From Pseudomonas sp. FP2309 (GTDB taxonomy: Bacteria > Pseudomonadota > Gammaproteobacteria > Pseudomonadales > Pseudomonadaceae), in NCBI RefSeq assembly GCF_030687575.1, contig NZ_CP117439.1, positions 3,649,501 to 3,713,500 of the forward strand: DNA of 64,000 bases, read 5' to 3'. The stretch's first letter is position 1. Every line of letters starts with the position of its first letter. Position numbers and translations under genes: made by a program. Below are positions 56,395 through 64,000 of the stretch, piece after piece. The notes under the pieces are model-generated. The model searched no databases. It worked only from the letters and a program-made list of their open reading frames with translations, and was not told the origin of the DNA.

Positions 56395-56871
56395 TCAAAG
56401 CGCCCACAGGCGGATCAAGGCAAACCCCAGGTCTACGTTGACGCAGTCACGCCCATCTACCCACTCATCCCCGCGAAGGCGTCGTCCGGTGTTGGTCTCG
56501 CGCTCACCTTTGGCAATCACCAGCACAAACAACCGGACCGGGCATTCGAATGAGCGCAACCGCTCAACATCAGCCCTCACTGACCAATTGCCCTCCAGGC
56601 ACTTGGCTTGGGATATGTCGCCCAGACACTTGATTTCAGCAACCATGCTCGTTGAGCCACTGTCGTCCAGGGCATACAGGTCGGCTTTGCGCCGCTCGCC
56701 AATCGGCAAATCGGTCCAGAGGCTGATCTCATTCTTGAACCAGGCATACAAGCTGATTTCGGCCTGAATCCAGTGCTCGCGGCAACTGTTCAGTTGCAAC
56801 ACCTGTTCGAGTTTATCGCCCATTTCACGAAAGGCCCGCTCGAACAAAACAATCCATTGATCAGCATTCAT
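56395..56871 (-). CDS. Orphan PD-(D/E)XK nuclease-like protein
   Basis: A 158-residue soluble protein of no recognised family. The middle holds a PD-(D/E)XK-like core: Glu38 in a helix (QAEISLYAWF), Asp64 in RKADLYALD and Glu79-Ile-Lys81 in VAEIKCLG, with a following Gln (ISQAK). This order of E...D...ExK fits the restriction-endonuclease-like fold, though 158 residues is short and the motif alone is weak evidence. No methyltransferase or toxin/immunity partner is adjacent. Could also be an inactive member or a DNA-binding accessory. Confidence 0.55.
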   Translation of the reverse strand: MNADQWIVLFERAFREMGDKLEQVLQLNSCREHWIQAEISLYAWFKNEISLWTDLPIGERRKADLYALDDSGSTSMVAEIKCLGDISQAKCLEGNWSVRADVERLRSFECPVRLFVLVIAKGERETNTGRRLRGDEWVDGRDCVNVDLGFALIRLWAL

Positions 56872-56901
56872 GACTTACTCCCTGTGTATGACGTATCGAG
56901 G

Positions 56902-57531
56902 CTAGTGCTTGACTGGTGCATCCCAGCAATCCGGGTGGCGTGCGCAGACATCGTATTGGCGATCCATCAAGGCCATGCGGTTAATGTGGGCGTCCGTGGC
57001 CGCCCGGAACGACTGATTGCTGGTTGTGATATAGGCCGCGGTGCGGTCAGTCAGGCGTGCGTTTAACTGGCTGCGGGTGTGGGCATCCAGTGCCTGGGGC
57101 GCGGTGGCTATGGTTTGCAGTGTCACGTCGTTCAAACGACTCAACTCATCGCGGTAGGTGTTTACGTATTCGGCACGGGCCGCGTCATGCTGGTGGTTCA
57201 AGTCGTACTGCATGGCTTCCAGGTTCTGCTTGTAGAGCGCCCAATAGCCCGCGGGCAGCACGCCACCGTCTTGTTTACGCAATTTGGCAATGCGCGCGTC
57301 GTTATCCGGAGCCGGTTGGAGTACGGGCTTGCGCGCAGAAGTGACGACGGGGTCTTGATCAATGATCTGGTCGATCCAGCCCAGCCTTGAAGGGTTCGAG
57401 GGCAAAACCTGTCCTAACGGTTCAAGCGGCACTGGCGCAGCAGGTGGGGGTGACGACACTGACTGGGCGCAACCACCCAGCAGTAACAAGGTGCAAAGCC
57501 GGGTCAGGACAAGGACGTTGCGAAAAGACAT
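56902..57531 (-). CDS. Hypothetical lipoprotein
   Basis: A 209-residue lipoprotein; start 57531 has GGAG upstream and gives a signal peptide with lipobox LLLGGC (Cys at about 21). A Pro-rich linker follows (SSPPPAAPVPLEPLGQVLP). The rest is helical and charged (NLEAMQYDLNHQHDAARAEYVNTYRDEL) and ends VCARHPDCWDAP, with a Cys pair that could be disulfide-bonded in the periplasm. It faces the same way as the pseudo-MetAP gene 109 bases upstream. Function unknown. Confidence 0.7.
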   Translation of the reverse strand: MSFRNVLVLTRLCTLLLLGGCAQSVSSPPPAAPVPLEPLGQVLPSNPSRLGWIDQIIDQDPVVTSARKPVLQPAPDNDARIAKLRKQDGGVLPAGYWALYKQNLEAMQYDLNHQHDAARAEYVNTYRDELSRLNDVTLQTIATAPQALDAHTRSQLNARLTDRTAAYITTSNQSFRAATDAHINRMALMDRQYDVCARHPDCWDAPVKH

Positions 57532-57639
57532 AAGTTCTCCATGAACAAAGGCGAATCGAAAGGGCGCGGCAAATAATATCATTGAGCCATCACTGCGTGT
57601 CACCCCATCGCTCAAGCATTCGCAGGGCGGTACAGCGCA

Positions 57640-58503
57640 TCAATCCAGCATCCGGCTAAGCAGCCGGTGCCCATCTGCCGTCACCTCGACCATCGCCGAC
57701 AACATCACGCCGTCGGCACCGTCCGTGGAGAGCAGGCTCCAAAAGTCCGGTGGCTGATACCTCACACCAACGGTGCCCGCCTTGGCGATCACATACACGT
57801 TGAGCACTTGCCCGGGTTGCATCAACGGGCTGTCACCCTCGACCTTGTAACCGAGCACTTGCGGCTTTTGTATGCGCGCCTGCCCCATGGCATAGCCCGC
57901 AAACTCACGCACCGCGACGGCATGGCCCGCGTCCAGTTCCTGTTGTATCGCCGCCCCCACATTGGCCAGCCGCTGGCCGCCCTGAACGTGGGCGACTCCG
58001 TTGGCCAGCGCACGGCGCGCAGTCATCAGCAATTGGCGTTGCGCCGGGGTGGCATTGGGTGTGGCGAACGTCCAGACCTGGGCAACATGGGCCTGCGCCG
58101 ATGCCGCGATCAACTCCACTTTTACCAGCGCCGCGTCCGGGAACGGCACATCGGTGGGCGGCGCGGCGCTCACCTGGTTATTCACCGACACCGCCACCGC
58201 TGCCGGGTAGCCGCGATAACCGAACATCATCGGCAGCCAGCCGTGCTGTGCGTACTGGTCGAGTAAAAATTCCTGGACCGCAGTGCCGGTGCCGCCCTTG
58301 CGGATCAGCGGCGCGACCTTGCGCAACAGGTCACTGGCGACGGGCGCCAGTTTGGCTTCCTCGGCAAGAATGGTTGCGTCATCCAACTGGGCGATGGCGC
58401 GGGCCCTGTCGCCGATCGCGTCGGTGTAGCGGGCGAGCGCAGGGTCAGCGGCGTGTGCGCTCATGCAAAACAACAGTGGCACTATTCTCAGACGTATTAA
58501 CAT
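57640..58503 (-). CDS. Exported methionine-aminopeptidase-fold protein without metal ligands
   Basis: A 287-residue protein starting at 58503 (AAGGA upstream) with a signal peptide (LRIVPLLFCMSAHAADP). The mature part aligns along its length with type I methionine aminopeptidase: GYRGYPAAVAVSVNNQV for GYHGYPKSVCISINEVV, VREFAGYAMGQARIQKPQVLGY for VREYCGHGIGRGFHEEPQVLHY, and LMQPGQVLN for LKPGMTFT. The metal ligands and substrate His are all replaced: His79 to Ala, Asp97 to Glu, Asp108 to Ala, His171 to Tyr, His178 to Ile, Glu204 to Tyr, Glu235 to Ser. It should therefore be catalytically dead and act as a binding or structural protein outside the cytoplasm. Confidence 0.8.
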   Translation of the reverse strand: MLIRLRIVPLLFCMSAHAADPALARYTDAIGDRARAIAQLDDATILAEEAKLAPVASDLLRKVAPLIRKGGTGTAVQEFLLDQYAQHGWLPMMFGYRGYPAAVAVSVNNQVSAAPPTDVPFPDAALVKVELIAASAQAHVAQVWTFATPNATPAQRQLLMTARRALANGVAHVQGGQRLANVGAAIQQELDAGHAVAVREFAGYAMGQARIQKPQVLGYKVEGDSPLMQPGQVLNVYVIAKAGTVGVRYQPPDFWSLLSTDGADGVMLSAMVEVTADGHRLLSRMLD

Positions 58504-58579
58504 GGCCTTCCTTGGGTTGGTTATGGACGGACCCAAATTGTACCTCCACCCAGCGCCCAAGATGGACTACCATACCGCG

Positions 58580-58745
58580 CCGGTTCCCCCACGGGACTAA
58601 TAGGGAATTCGAAACGCCGCACGCGGCGCCAATCGAAACTGCCCCCGCAACTGTAGGTGCCGAGCCCGCTCCTCAACGCCACTGGACGCCGTCCGGGAAG
58701 GCTGGAGCGAGGCGACGACGCATCAGTCAGGAGACCTGCCGGCCC
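58580..58745 (+). ncRNA. Cobalamin riboswitch
   Basis: Contains the conserved elements in order: CCCCCGCAACTGTAGG (58643-58658 area), the GCCACTGG part of the B12 box (58678-58685), CCGGGAAGG and the closing AGTCAGGAGACCTGCCGG. This is the class I cobalamin riboswitch pattern. It lies about 130 bases before a BtuF-like gene, so cobalamin would repress the transporter. CACCGGCGGGGTG just after the aptamer (about 58757-58770) could act in the expression platform. Confidence 0.9.
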
Positions 58746-58872
58746 AGCAACATCACTCACCGGCGGGGTGTCCGGGAAGCACATCCTTGCCTGCCTTTAT
58801 CACGACGCTCGAGGGTGTATTTCCGAATCGTACCTCCCCAGTTCCACGTACGGTTCAAACGGAGATCGCCCC

Positions 58873-59883
58873 ATGCTGCCACGCGTTATTGCCCTGATCA
58901 CTGGCCTGGCTTTCTGTGCCCTGGCCCAGGCGGCACCCACTGCTTACCCGCTGACGGTAGAAAACTGCGGCAGCACCCTGACCTTCGGGCAGGCCCCCGC
59001 GCGCAGCGTGACCATCGGCCAGGCCGCTACCGAAATGCTCTACGCCCTGGGCGTGGGTAATACCGTGGTTGGCACCTCTCTGTGGTTCAACAGCGTGCTG
59101 CCGCAGTTCAAGGCGCAGAACGATGGCATCGAGCGCCTGGCCAACAACGAGCCGAGCTTTGAAGCGGTGATCGCCAAGCGCCCGCAATTGGTGGCTGCCG
59201 AACTGGAATGGGTGGTGGGCCCGCAAGGCGTGGTGGGTACGCGCGAGCAATTCCACGAGCTGAAGATCCCCACCTACCTGCTGCCCTCCGACTGCGAAAA
59301 CAAAGACAACCTGGTGGGCGCCGACGGCACGCGACTGGAGCCGTTTCGCATCGACACGCTCTACAAAAGCATCAGCCAACTGGCGCAGATTTTCGACGTA
59401 CAGGATCGCGGCCAGCAGTTGAACGACGGGCTTAAGGCGCGCCTGGCCCACTCGGTGGCCACTGTGCAGAGCAAAGGCCTCAAGCACGCCAGTGCATTGG
59501 TATGGTTCTCCAGCGCCGAGATGGCCAGCGACCCGTACGTGGCCGGTCACAAAGGTGTCCCCGAGTTCATGCTCGAGACCCTCGGCCTGCATAACGTGGT
59601 GCAGTCCGATGAAGAATGGCCCGCCGTCGGCTGGGAAACCATCGCCAGGGCCAACCCGACCTTCCTGGTGATCGCCCGCATGGACCGGCGCCGCTACCCC
59701 GCCGACGATCATGAAAAGAAACTGGCCTTCCTGCGCAGCGACCCGGTCACGCGCAACATGGACGCGGTCAAACACAATCGCATCATCATCCTCGACGCCC
59801 TGGCGCTGCAGGCCAGCATCCGCACGTTCGACGGCCTTGAACAACTGGCGGGCGCCATCGACGGCTACGACCTGCCCCAATGA
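58873..59883 (+). CDS. Corrinoid/siderophore-type ABC transporter, binding protein (BtuF-like)
   Basis: A 336-residue periplasmic binding protein. ATG 58873 is chosen for GGAG upstream and a signal peptide (LITGLAFCALAQA). The mature part has the class III fold (ARSVTIGQAATEMLYALGVGNTVVGT, RPQLVAAELEW, GWETIARANPTFLVIARMD). It is probably a cobalamin or cobinamide binder because a cobalamin riboswitch precedes it; the family also includes iron-siderophore binders. Confidence 0.85.
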   Translation: MLPRVIALITGLAFCALAQAAPTAYPLTVENCGSTLTFGQAPARSVTIGQAATEMLYALGVGNTVVGTSLWFNSVLPQFKAQNDGIERLANNEPSFEAVIAKRPQLVAAELEWVVGPQGVVGTREQFHELKIPTYLLPSDCENKDNLVGADGTRLEPFRIDTLYKSISQLAQIFDVQDRGQQLNDGLKARLAHSVATVQSKGLKHASALVWFSSAEMASDPYVAGHKGVPEFMLETLGLHNVVQSDEEWPAVGWETIARANPTFLVIARMDRRRYPADDHEKKLAFLRSDPVTRNMDAVKHNRIIILDALALQASIRTFDGLEQLAGAIDGYDLPQ

Positions 59884-60884
59884 CCCGCACGCTAATAGCC
59901 CTGGTCCTGCTGCTGGCCGCCGTACTCGCCGGCGTGGCCATCGGTGAAACCGCCATCGAACCGCAGGTGGTGCTCCAGGTGCTCGCCAATAAACTGTGGA
60001 ACGCCGGCTACGCACTCGACCCGATTGACGAAGGCGTGGTGTGGAACTATCGCCTGACCCGCGCGCTGGTCGCCGCTGCCTGCGGGGCGGGGTTGGCCAC
60101 CTGCGGGGTGATTTTGCAGTCGTTGCTGCGTAACCCGTTGGCCGACCCGTACCTGCTGGGCATCAGCGCCGGCGCTTCGACCGGCGCGGTGCTGGTGGCG
60201 TTGATGGGCGTAGGCGGCGGGCTGATCTCGCTGTCGGCCGGCGCCTTTGTTGGCGCCATGGCAGCGTTTGCGCTGGTGATTCTGCTGGCGCGGGCCAGCG
60301 GTTCCGTGAGCGGCACCGGGCAGATCATCCTGGCGGGCATCGCCGGCTCGCAGTTGTTCAATGCACTTACCGCGTTCCTCATCACCAAATCCGCCAGTTC
60401 CGAACAAGCGCGCGGCATCATGTTCTGGCTGCTGGGCAACCTCAGTGGTGTGCGCTGGCCGTCGGTGTGGCTGGCGGTGCCGGTGGCGGTCGCAGGGTTG
60501 GCGGTGTGCCTGTGGCACCGGCGCGCGCTGGATGCGTTCACGTTCGGCAGCGACTCGGCGGCGTCCCTGGGCATCCCGGTGCGCCGCGTGCAATTTGTGC
60601 TGGTGGGCTGCGCCGCGCTGGTCACCGCGGTGATGGTGTCGATTGTCGGCTCCATCGGTTTTGTCGGCCTGGTGATCCCCCACGCCGTGCGCCTGCTGCT
60701 GGGCACCGGGCATTCGCGCTTGCTGCCGGCCAGCGCCTTGGGTGGCGCGCTGTTTCTGATCGCGGCGGATGTGCTGTCGCGCACGCTGATCAAGGGCCAG
60801 GTGATCCCCGTGGGTGTGGTCACGGCGCTGGTCGGCGCGCCAGTGTTCGCGCTGATATTGGTCGGTCGGAGGAACGCGCGATGA
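59880..60884 (+). CDS. FecCD/BtuC-family ABC transporter permease
   Basis: A 334-residue inner-membrane permease with about ten helices. Family landmarks are RLTRALVAAACGAGLATCGVILQSLLRNPLADPYLLGISAGAS and the cytoplasmic loop FVGLVIPHAVRLLLGTGH that contacts the ATPase. Overlaps the binding-protein stop by four bases. With the cobalamin riboswitch upstream it is read as BtuC-like, importing corrinoids. Confidence 0.88.
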   Translation: MTRTLIALVLLLAAVLAGVAIGETAIEPQVVLQVLANKLWNAGYALDPIDEGVVWNYRLTRALVAAACGAGLATCGVILQSLLRNPLADPYLLGISAGASTGAVLVALMGVGGGLISLSAGAFVGAMAAFALVILLARASGSVSGTGQIILAGIAGSQLFNALTAFLITKSASSEQARGIMFWLLGNLSGVRWPSVWLAVPVAVAGLAVCLWHRRALDAFTFGSDSAASLGIPVRRVQFVLVGCAALVTAVMVSIVGSIGFVGLVIPHAVRLLLGTGHSRLLPASALGGALFLIAADVLSRTLIKGQVIPVGVVTALVGAPVFALILVGRRNAR

Positions 60885-61642
60885 GCGTGCTCAGTTGCAC
60901 AGGCCTGGGCTTCAAGGTGCGCGAGGCCGAGCTGCTGCGCGATATTCAGTTGGACGTTCAGTCAGGCGAAACCCTCGGCATCGTTGGCCCCAACGGCTCC
61001 GGCAAGTCCACCCTGCTCAAACTGCTGGCGGGCCTGCGCAAGCCAGGCAGCGGCGAGGTGCGCTTGGGCGGCCAACGCCTGGACGACCTCTCCCGCCGCA
61101 CCATTGCCCAGCAACTGGCGGTGGTGGAGCAACAGGCCGACACCGACGACGCCATCCGCGTGTTTGACGCCGTGGCGCTGGGCCGTACCCCCTGGCTGTC
61201 GGCGCTAAGCCCGTGGTCCGGCGACGACGAACGCATCGTGCGCCAGGCCCTGCACGACGTGGACGCCACACACCTGAGCAGCCGCGCCTGGCGCAGCCTC
61301 TCGGGCGGCGAACGTCAACGCGTGCACATCGCCCGCGCCTTGGCGCAGCGACCGCAAATTCTGTTGCTGGACGAGCCGACCAACCATCTGGATATCCAGC
61401 ATCAACTGTCGATCTTGAAGGGCGTGCAAGCGTTACCGGTGACGACGCTGATTGCGCTGCACGACCTTAACCAGGCGCTGACCTGTGATCGCTTGGCCGT
61501 GCTTGATCACGGGCGGTTAGTGGCGCTGGGCGCGCCACTGGACGTGCTCACGCCACAGCGCTTGCAGGACACCTTCGGGGTGCAGGGGCATTACCTGACG
61601 GACCCGTTTGACGGGGCACAGATATTGCGGATGCGCTCCTAG
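60881..61642 (+). CDS. ABC transporter ATPase (BtuD-like)
   Basis: A 253-residue ABC ATPase. Walker A GPNGSGKST (about 36-44), Q-loop, signature LSGGERQRVHIARAL, Walker B ILLLDEPTNHLD and switch His in ALHDLNQAL are intact. ATGA overlap with the permease; third gene of the riboswitch-controlled importer. The specificity for cobalamin is inferred from the leader. Confidence 0.9.
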   Translation: MSVLSCTGLGFKVREAELLRDIQLDVQSGETLGIVGPNGSGKSTLLKLLAGLRKPGSGEVRLGGQRLDDLSRRTIAQQLAVVEQQADTDDAIRVFDAVALGRTPWLSALSPWSGDDERIVRQALHDVDATHLSSRAWRSLSGGERQRVHIARALAQRPQILLLDEPTNHLDIQHQLSILKGVQALPVTTLIALHDLNQALTCDRLAVLDHGRLVALGAPLDVLTPQRLQDTFGVQGHYLTDPFDGAQILRMRS

Positions 61643-61706
61643 GGCCAGGTCAGATGGCGCTTTGTGTGAGCAGGCTTACCCCAACAACCCCCTGCATGCC
61701 AAAGAC

Positions 61707-62190
61707 CTATAGATACCGCTGCATATGCGTCGTGCGCCAAACCGGATCCGCCTCGACATCCACCACGGCAAAGCCCTGACGCGCCCAAAAATCAATCGCC
61801 CCAGGCAGAAAAGGATGGGTATGCAGGTACATCACCTCAACCCCCTGCCCCCGGGCCATCTCCTCCAGCGCACGGTACAACCGACCCGCCAGCCCGAAAC
61901 GGCGAAAGGCTGGAAGCACGAACAGGCGCACCACTTCCACGGTCTTGCGGTGCTGGTAATCCAACTGCGGAAAACGCCCGTCGTAAGGTAAATAGCCGAT
62001 CGCGGCGACGATTTGATCGCCATTGCGAGCGATCAGAAAGCGCCCATTGCCCTGCAGGTACGTGGTGTCGAAATGCGCCAGGTCCGCAGGCAGGCCGGTG
62101 GCGCTGAGCGCGGGGAACAGCTCGGCGCGGGCGTGCAGGACGAAGGTCATTACCTCGGGGATATCAGCCGCGACAACAAGTTGAATGATC
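61707..62190 (-). CDS. GNAT-family acetyltransferase
   Basis: A 161-residue GNAT protein. The acetyl-CoA pyrophosphate loop is VLPAFRRFGLAGRLYRALEEMA (R/Q-x-x-G-x-G/A type), followed by VMYLHTHPFLPGAIDFWARQGF. The start is GTG at 62192, overlapping the lipoprotein stop (GTGA); the pair is translationally coupled. Substrate unknown; small amine or protein N-acetylation is possible. Confidence 0.83.
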
Positions 62191-62728
62191 ACTCCCGCAA
62201 CTCACACACCGCACTGCCCTTCATCCCCGATGCATGCACGCTCACATGGCGTACGGTAAAGCCTGGCGCCTGGACGATCTTCTTTTCATCCCAGGTATCG
62301 CCGCTGGCGACCTGGTAACCGATAGCGCCATCCGCCTGCCAGGTCAGGCGCAGCCTGTACACGCCGTTTTGATCGGGCACCTTGTGGAATGGACTGTCGA
62401 TGATTGGCTTGGCCTTGTTGAAGGTGCGCAGGTTGAACACGCGCTGGTCGGTGCCGGGCGGCGAATAGCTGGACAGGAACAGCGTATCGTCCTCGGCCTG
62501 ATCCTCGGCTGCGGCAAGGATCACCGAGGGCACCCACTTCTCGCCTCGGTTCTGGTTGTCGGTGGTGACCTTGCAGGTCAACTGGCCTTTGCCCGTGACG
62601 TTTTTGCGCAGCACGGTTTCGTAATGGCCGTACGGCACATCGAAGGTCAGGGTTTGTTCGGTGGCGGGGCTGCAAGCGCACAGCAGAGCCAGGGCGCAGA
62701 GGCTGAAGGCGCCTTGAAGATTTTTCAC
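62189..62728 (-). CDS. Hypothetical lipoprotein
   Basis: A 179-residue lipoprotein. GTG at 62728 is preferred over ATG 62734 because AAGGA ends directly at that ATG but is six bases from the GTG. Lipobox ALLCAC, Cys near residue 19. The mature domain is beta-rich (TLTFDVPYGHYETVLRKNVTGKGQLTCKVTTDNQ...YRLRLTWQADGAIGYQVASGD) with two further Cys. No family recognised. Coupled to the GNAT gene. Confidence 0.7.
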   Translation of the reverse strand: MKNLQGAFSLCALALLCACSPATEQTLTFDVPYGHYETVLRKNVTGKGQLTCKVTTDNQNRGEKWVPSVILAAAEDQAEDDTLFLSSYSPPGTDQRVFNLRTFNKAKPIIDSPFHKVPDQNGVYRLRLTWQADGAIGYQVASGDTWDEKKIVQAPGFTVRHVSVHASGMKGSAVCELRE

Positions 62729-62939
62729 ATGCATTCCTTTGCTGGAGTGGAGGACGAAAGGTTACGCGGCCCAACATGCATCTTCCAGTCTCTGGCGGAC
62801 AAACTCGCCAGACCGCCAGGCGTTCGCCGACAGCCTGCGCGTTTCGCTCGAGGCGCCCAAGACTGACATCGACTCCAGCCCTTGGCGGCAGAGCTCGTTC
62901 AACGCAGAGCGGGACCTGTACGCAACGCTGCGCAGACCG

Positions 62940-63866
62940 CTATGCCCGATGACCACCGATGAACATCGTGATCCACCGCCGGCTGTACGCCAACACGGCG
63001 TCCGCCATCGCCACCGGAAAATGAATAAACCCGTGCGCCGACTCCGGCAGCAGATGCGCCTCTGCCTGGGGCCAGCGCGCGGCGATCAGCAGCGTGTCGT
63101 CTTTAAGCGGGTCCAACTCACCCACAAACATCAACGCCGGCGGCAGGCCGTCTAAGTCGCCGAACAAGGGCGATAACGGCGCTTGCCTGCGCTCGTCATC
63201 GCTCAAGCCTGGCGTGAGCATGCGCAGCGCGTCCACCATCCCCGGTCCGTCCAGCAACAAGGTGTCCGGCCCGGCGGTGCGCACACTCGGCGTGCCAGTC
63301 AAATCGTAAACGCCGTAGTACAACACCGCGCCGGCCACGCGCGCGAGCAACTCGGGCCATTGCTTGAGCGTCAGCAAGGTCGCCGCGGCCAGGTGCCCAC
63401 CCGCCGACTCCCCCACGAAGAATACCGGCAGGCCGGCAAACTCCTCGGCACCCAGCAGCCAGCGCGCCGCCGCCAGGCAATCTTCCAGCAGCCCTTCAAT
63501 CGGCGTGTCCACCGCCAGCCGATAATCCACCGACACCACCGCCACGTCGCACGCGTTGACCATGCCCAGGTTCAGGTCGTCATCCATCTGCGCATTGCCG
63601 ATCACCCAGCAGCCGCCATGGATATCCAGCACCACGCCCCTGGGCTTGCCAGCGGGCCGCAGAATGCGCACCGGCACACCGTTCACGACGCGGCTTTGCG
63701 CCGCAGCTGCACGCTTGACCTTCTGGCTGACGCGCAGCAGCGCCTGGATCAGACGCGGCGTCACCCGGTTGCGAATTTTAAAGCGCGGCAGCCAGGCGAG
63801 CGTTTGATTGAAGCGGCGCATCTGGGCCAGTTCCGGCTCGCTGGCCGGCCAGGGTTGATAAGCCAT
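62940..63866 (-). CDS. Alpha/beta hydrolase, hormone-sensitive lipase (HSL) family
   Basis: A 308-residue esterase. The HSL oxyanion motif is DIHGGCWVIGNAQ (about 80-92; HGG), the nucleophile elbow VGESAGGHLAAAT, Asp in MFVGELDPLKDD and His in ESAHGFIHFP. These give a complete Ser-Asp-His triad. Its ATG overlaps the stop of the upstream tspO gene (TGATG). It should hydrolyse short-chain esters; natural substrate unknown. Confidence 0.87.
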   Translation of the reverse strand: MAYQPWPASEPELAQMRRFNQTLAWLPRFKIRNRVTPRLIQALLRVSQKVKRAAAAQSRVVNGVPVRILRPAGKPRGVVLDIHGGCWVIGNAQMDDDLNLGMVNACDVAVVSVDYRLAVDTPIEGLLEDCLAAARWLLGAEEFAGLPVFFVGESAGGHLAAATLLTLKQWPELLARVAGAVLYYGVYDLTGTPSVRTAGPDTLLLDGPGMVDALRMLTPGLSDDERRQAPLSPLFGDLDGLPPALMFVGELDPLKDDTLLIAARWPQAEAHLLPESAHGFIHFPVAMADAVLAYSRRWITMFIGGHRA

Positions 63867-64000
63867 CAGCGGTTATTGCGCAGAATCGAGAAATTCAGCG
63901 CCGCCGCGACGCACAGCCAGGCCAGGTAAGGGAACAACATCAAGCCGGTGATCAGGTCCAGGCGCACGGCCAACACCACCATGGCCGCCACGGTGATCCA
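63866..64000 (-). CDS. tspO: TspO/MBR family protein, C-terminal end (runs off the window)
   Basis: The last 44 codons of a gene entering from the right edge. The translation contains TGLMLFPYLAWLCVAAALNF followed by SILRNN, the conserved final helix of TspO tryptophan-rich sensory proteins (PYLxWxxxAxxLN), which bind porphyrins in the outer or inner membrane. The stop overlaps the esterase start by one base. Most of the protein is outside the window. Confidence 0.85.
   Translation of the reverse strand, partial: WITVAAMVVLAVRLDLITGLMLFPYLAWLCVAAALNFSILRNNR

Noticed and set aside
58657..58872. N-terminal extension of the BtuF-like protein into the riboswitch
   Set aside because: The region is the cobalamin aptamer; the ATG at 58873 has GGAG and a signal peptide directly after it.

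Overview
The window looks like chromosome from a fluorescent Pseudomonas (P. fluorescens group). The evidence is high GC with Pseudomonas-style codon use, the order leuC-leuD-leuB-asd-usg-fimV-truA-trpF-accD-folC-dedD-like-cvpA-purF-metZ, an RsmE-type CsrA protein, DUF2790 and DUF1654 proteins, and short REP-type palindromes between genes. No prophage, insertion sequence or CRISPR array is visible. Species is inferred from gene content only.

Layout. 1-4760: ribose uptake operon rbsBACRK on the minus strand, with a LacI-type operator inside its promoter. 5295-6383: periplasmic glutaminase-asparaginase, preceded by AauR-like boxes and a sigma-54 promoter. 6542-7521: LexA box, DUF1654 protein and secreted endonuclease I. 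7553-9921: SPOR lipoprotein, rsmE, two small proteins and a HAD phosphatase. 10022-12949: CusR-type copper box, DUF2790 protein, two-component system and a CigR-like protein. 13013-15298: pcp with the DUF979/DUF969 membrane pair. 16030-18121: four tRNA genes around a gamma-glutamylputrescine oxidase. 18229-27260: metZ, purF, cvpA, folC, accD, trpF and truA. 27417-36670: fimV, usg, asd and the leucine genes. 36811-41043: LysR regulator and a five-PAS GGDEF-EAL protein.

41101-44364 is the most unusual part. Three minus-strand genes of unrecognised function lie behind a sequence that fits the hrp box consensus (GGAACC-N15-CCACNNA), the promoter read by the type III secretion sigma factor HrpL. 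Two of the proteins carry three copies of one roughly 170-residue domain. One copy has a Cys...His...Asn pattern like a papain-fold cysteine peptidase or acyltransferase; another keeps the Cys but has an altered His region; the third has lost the Cys and the C-terminal half. The N-termini are Ser-rich with few acidic residues, as in type III effectors. I read this as a candidate effector operon with a new enzyme-like domain family.

44610-49811: dusC, a thioesterase, an alpha/beta hydrolase, a TetR regulator, a duplicated Glu-Ala tRNA block and gltX. 49931-56220: uvrB, an aromatic-type aminotransferase, and a LysR/succinate-semialdehyde dehydrogenase pair. 56395-58503: an orphan PD-(D/E)XK-like protein, a lipoprotein, and an exported protein with a methionine aminopeptidase fold in which every metal ligand is replaced. 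58580-61642: a cobalamin riboswitch ahead of a BtuFCD-like ABC transporter. 61707-64000: GNAT, lipoprotein, esterase and the end of tspO.
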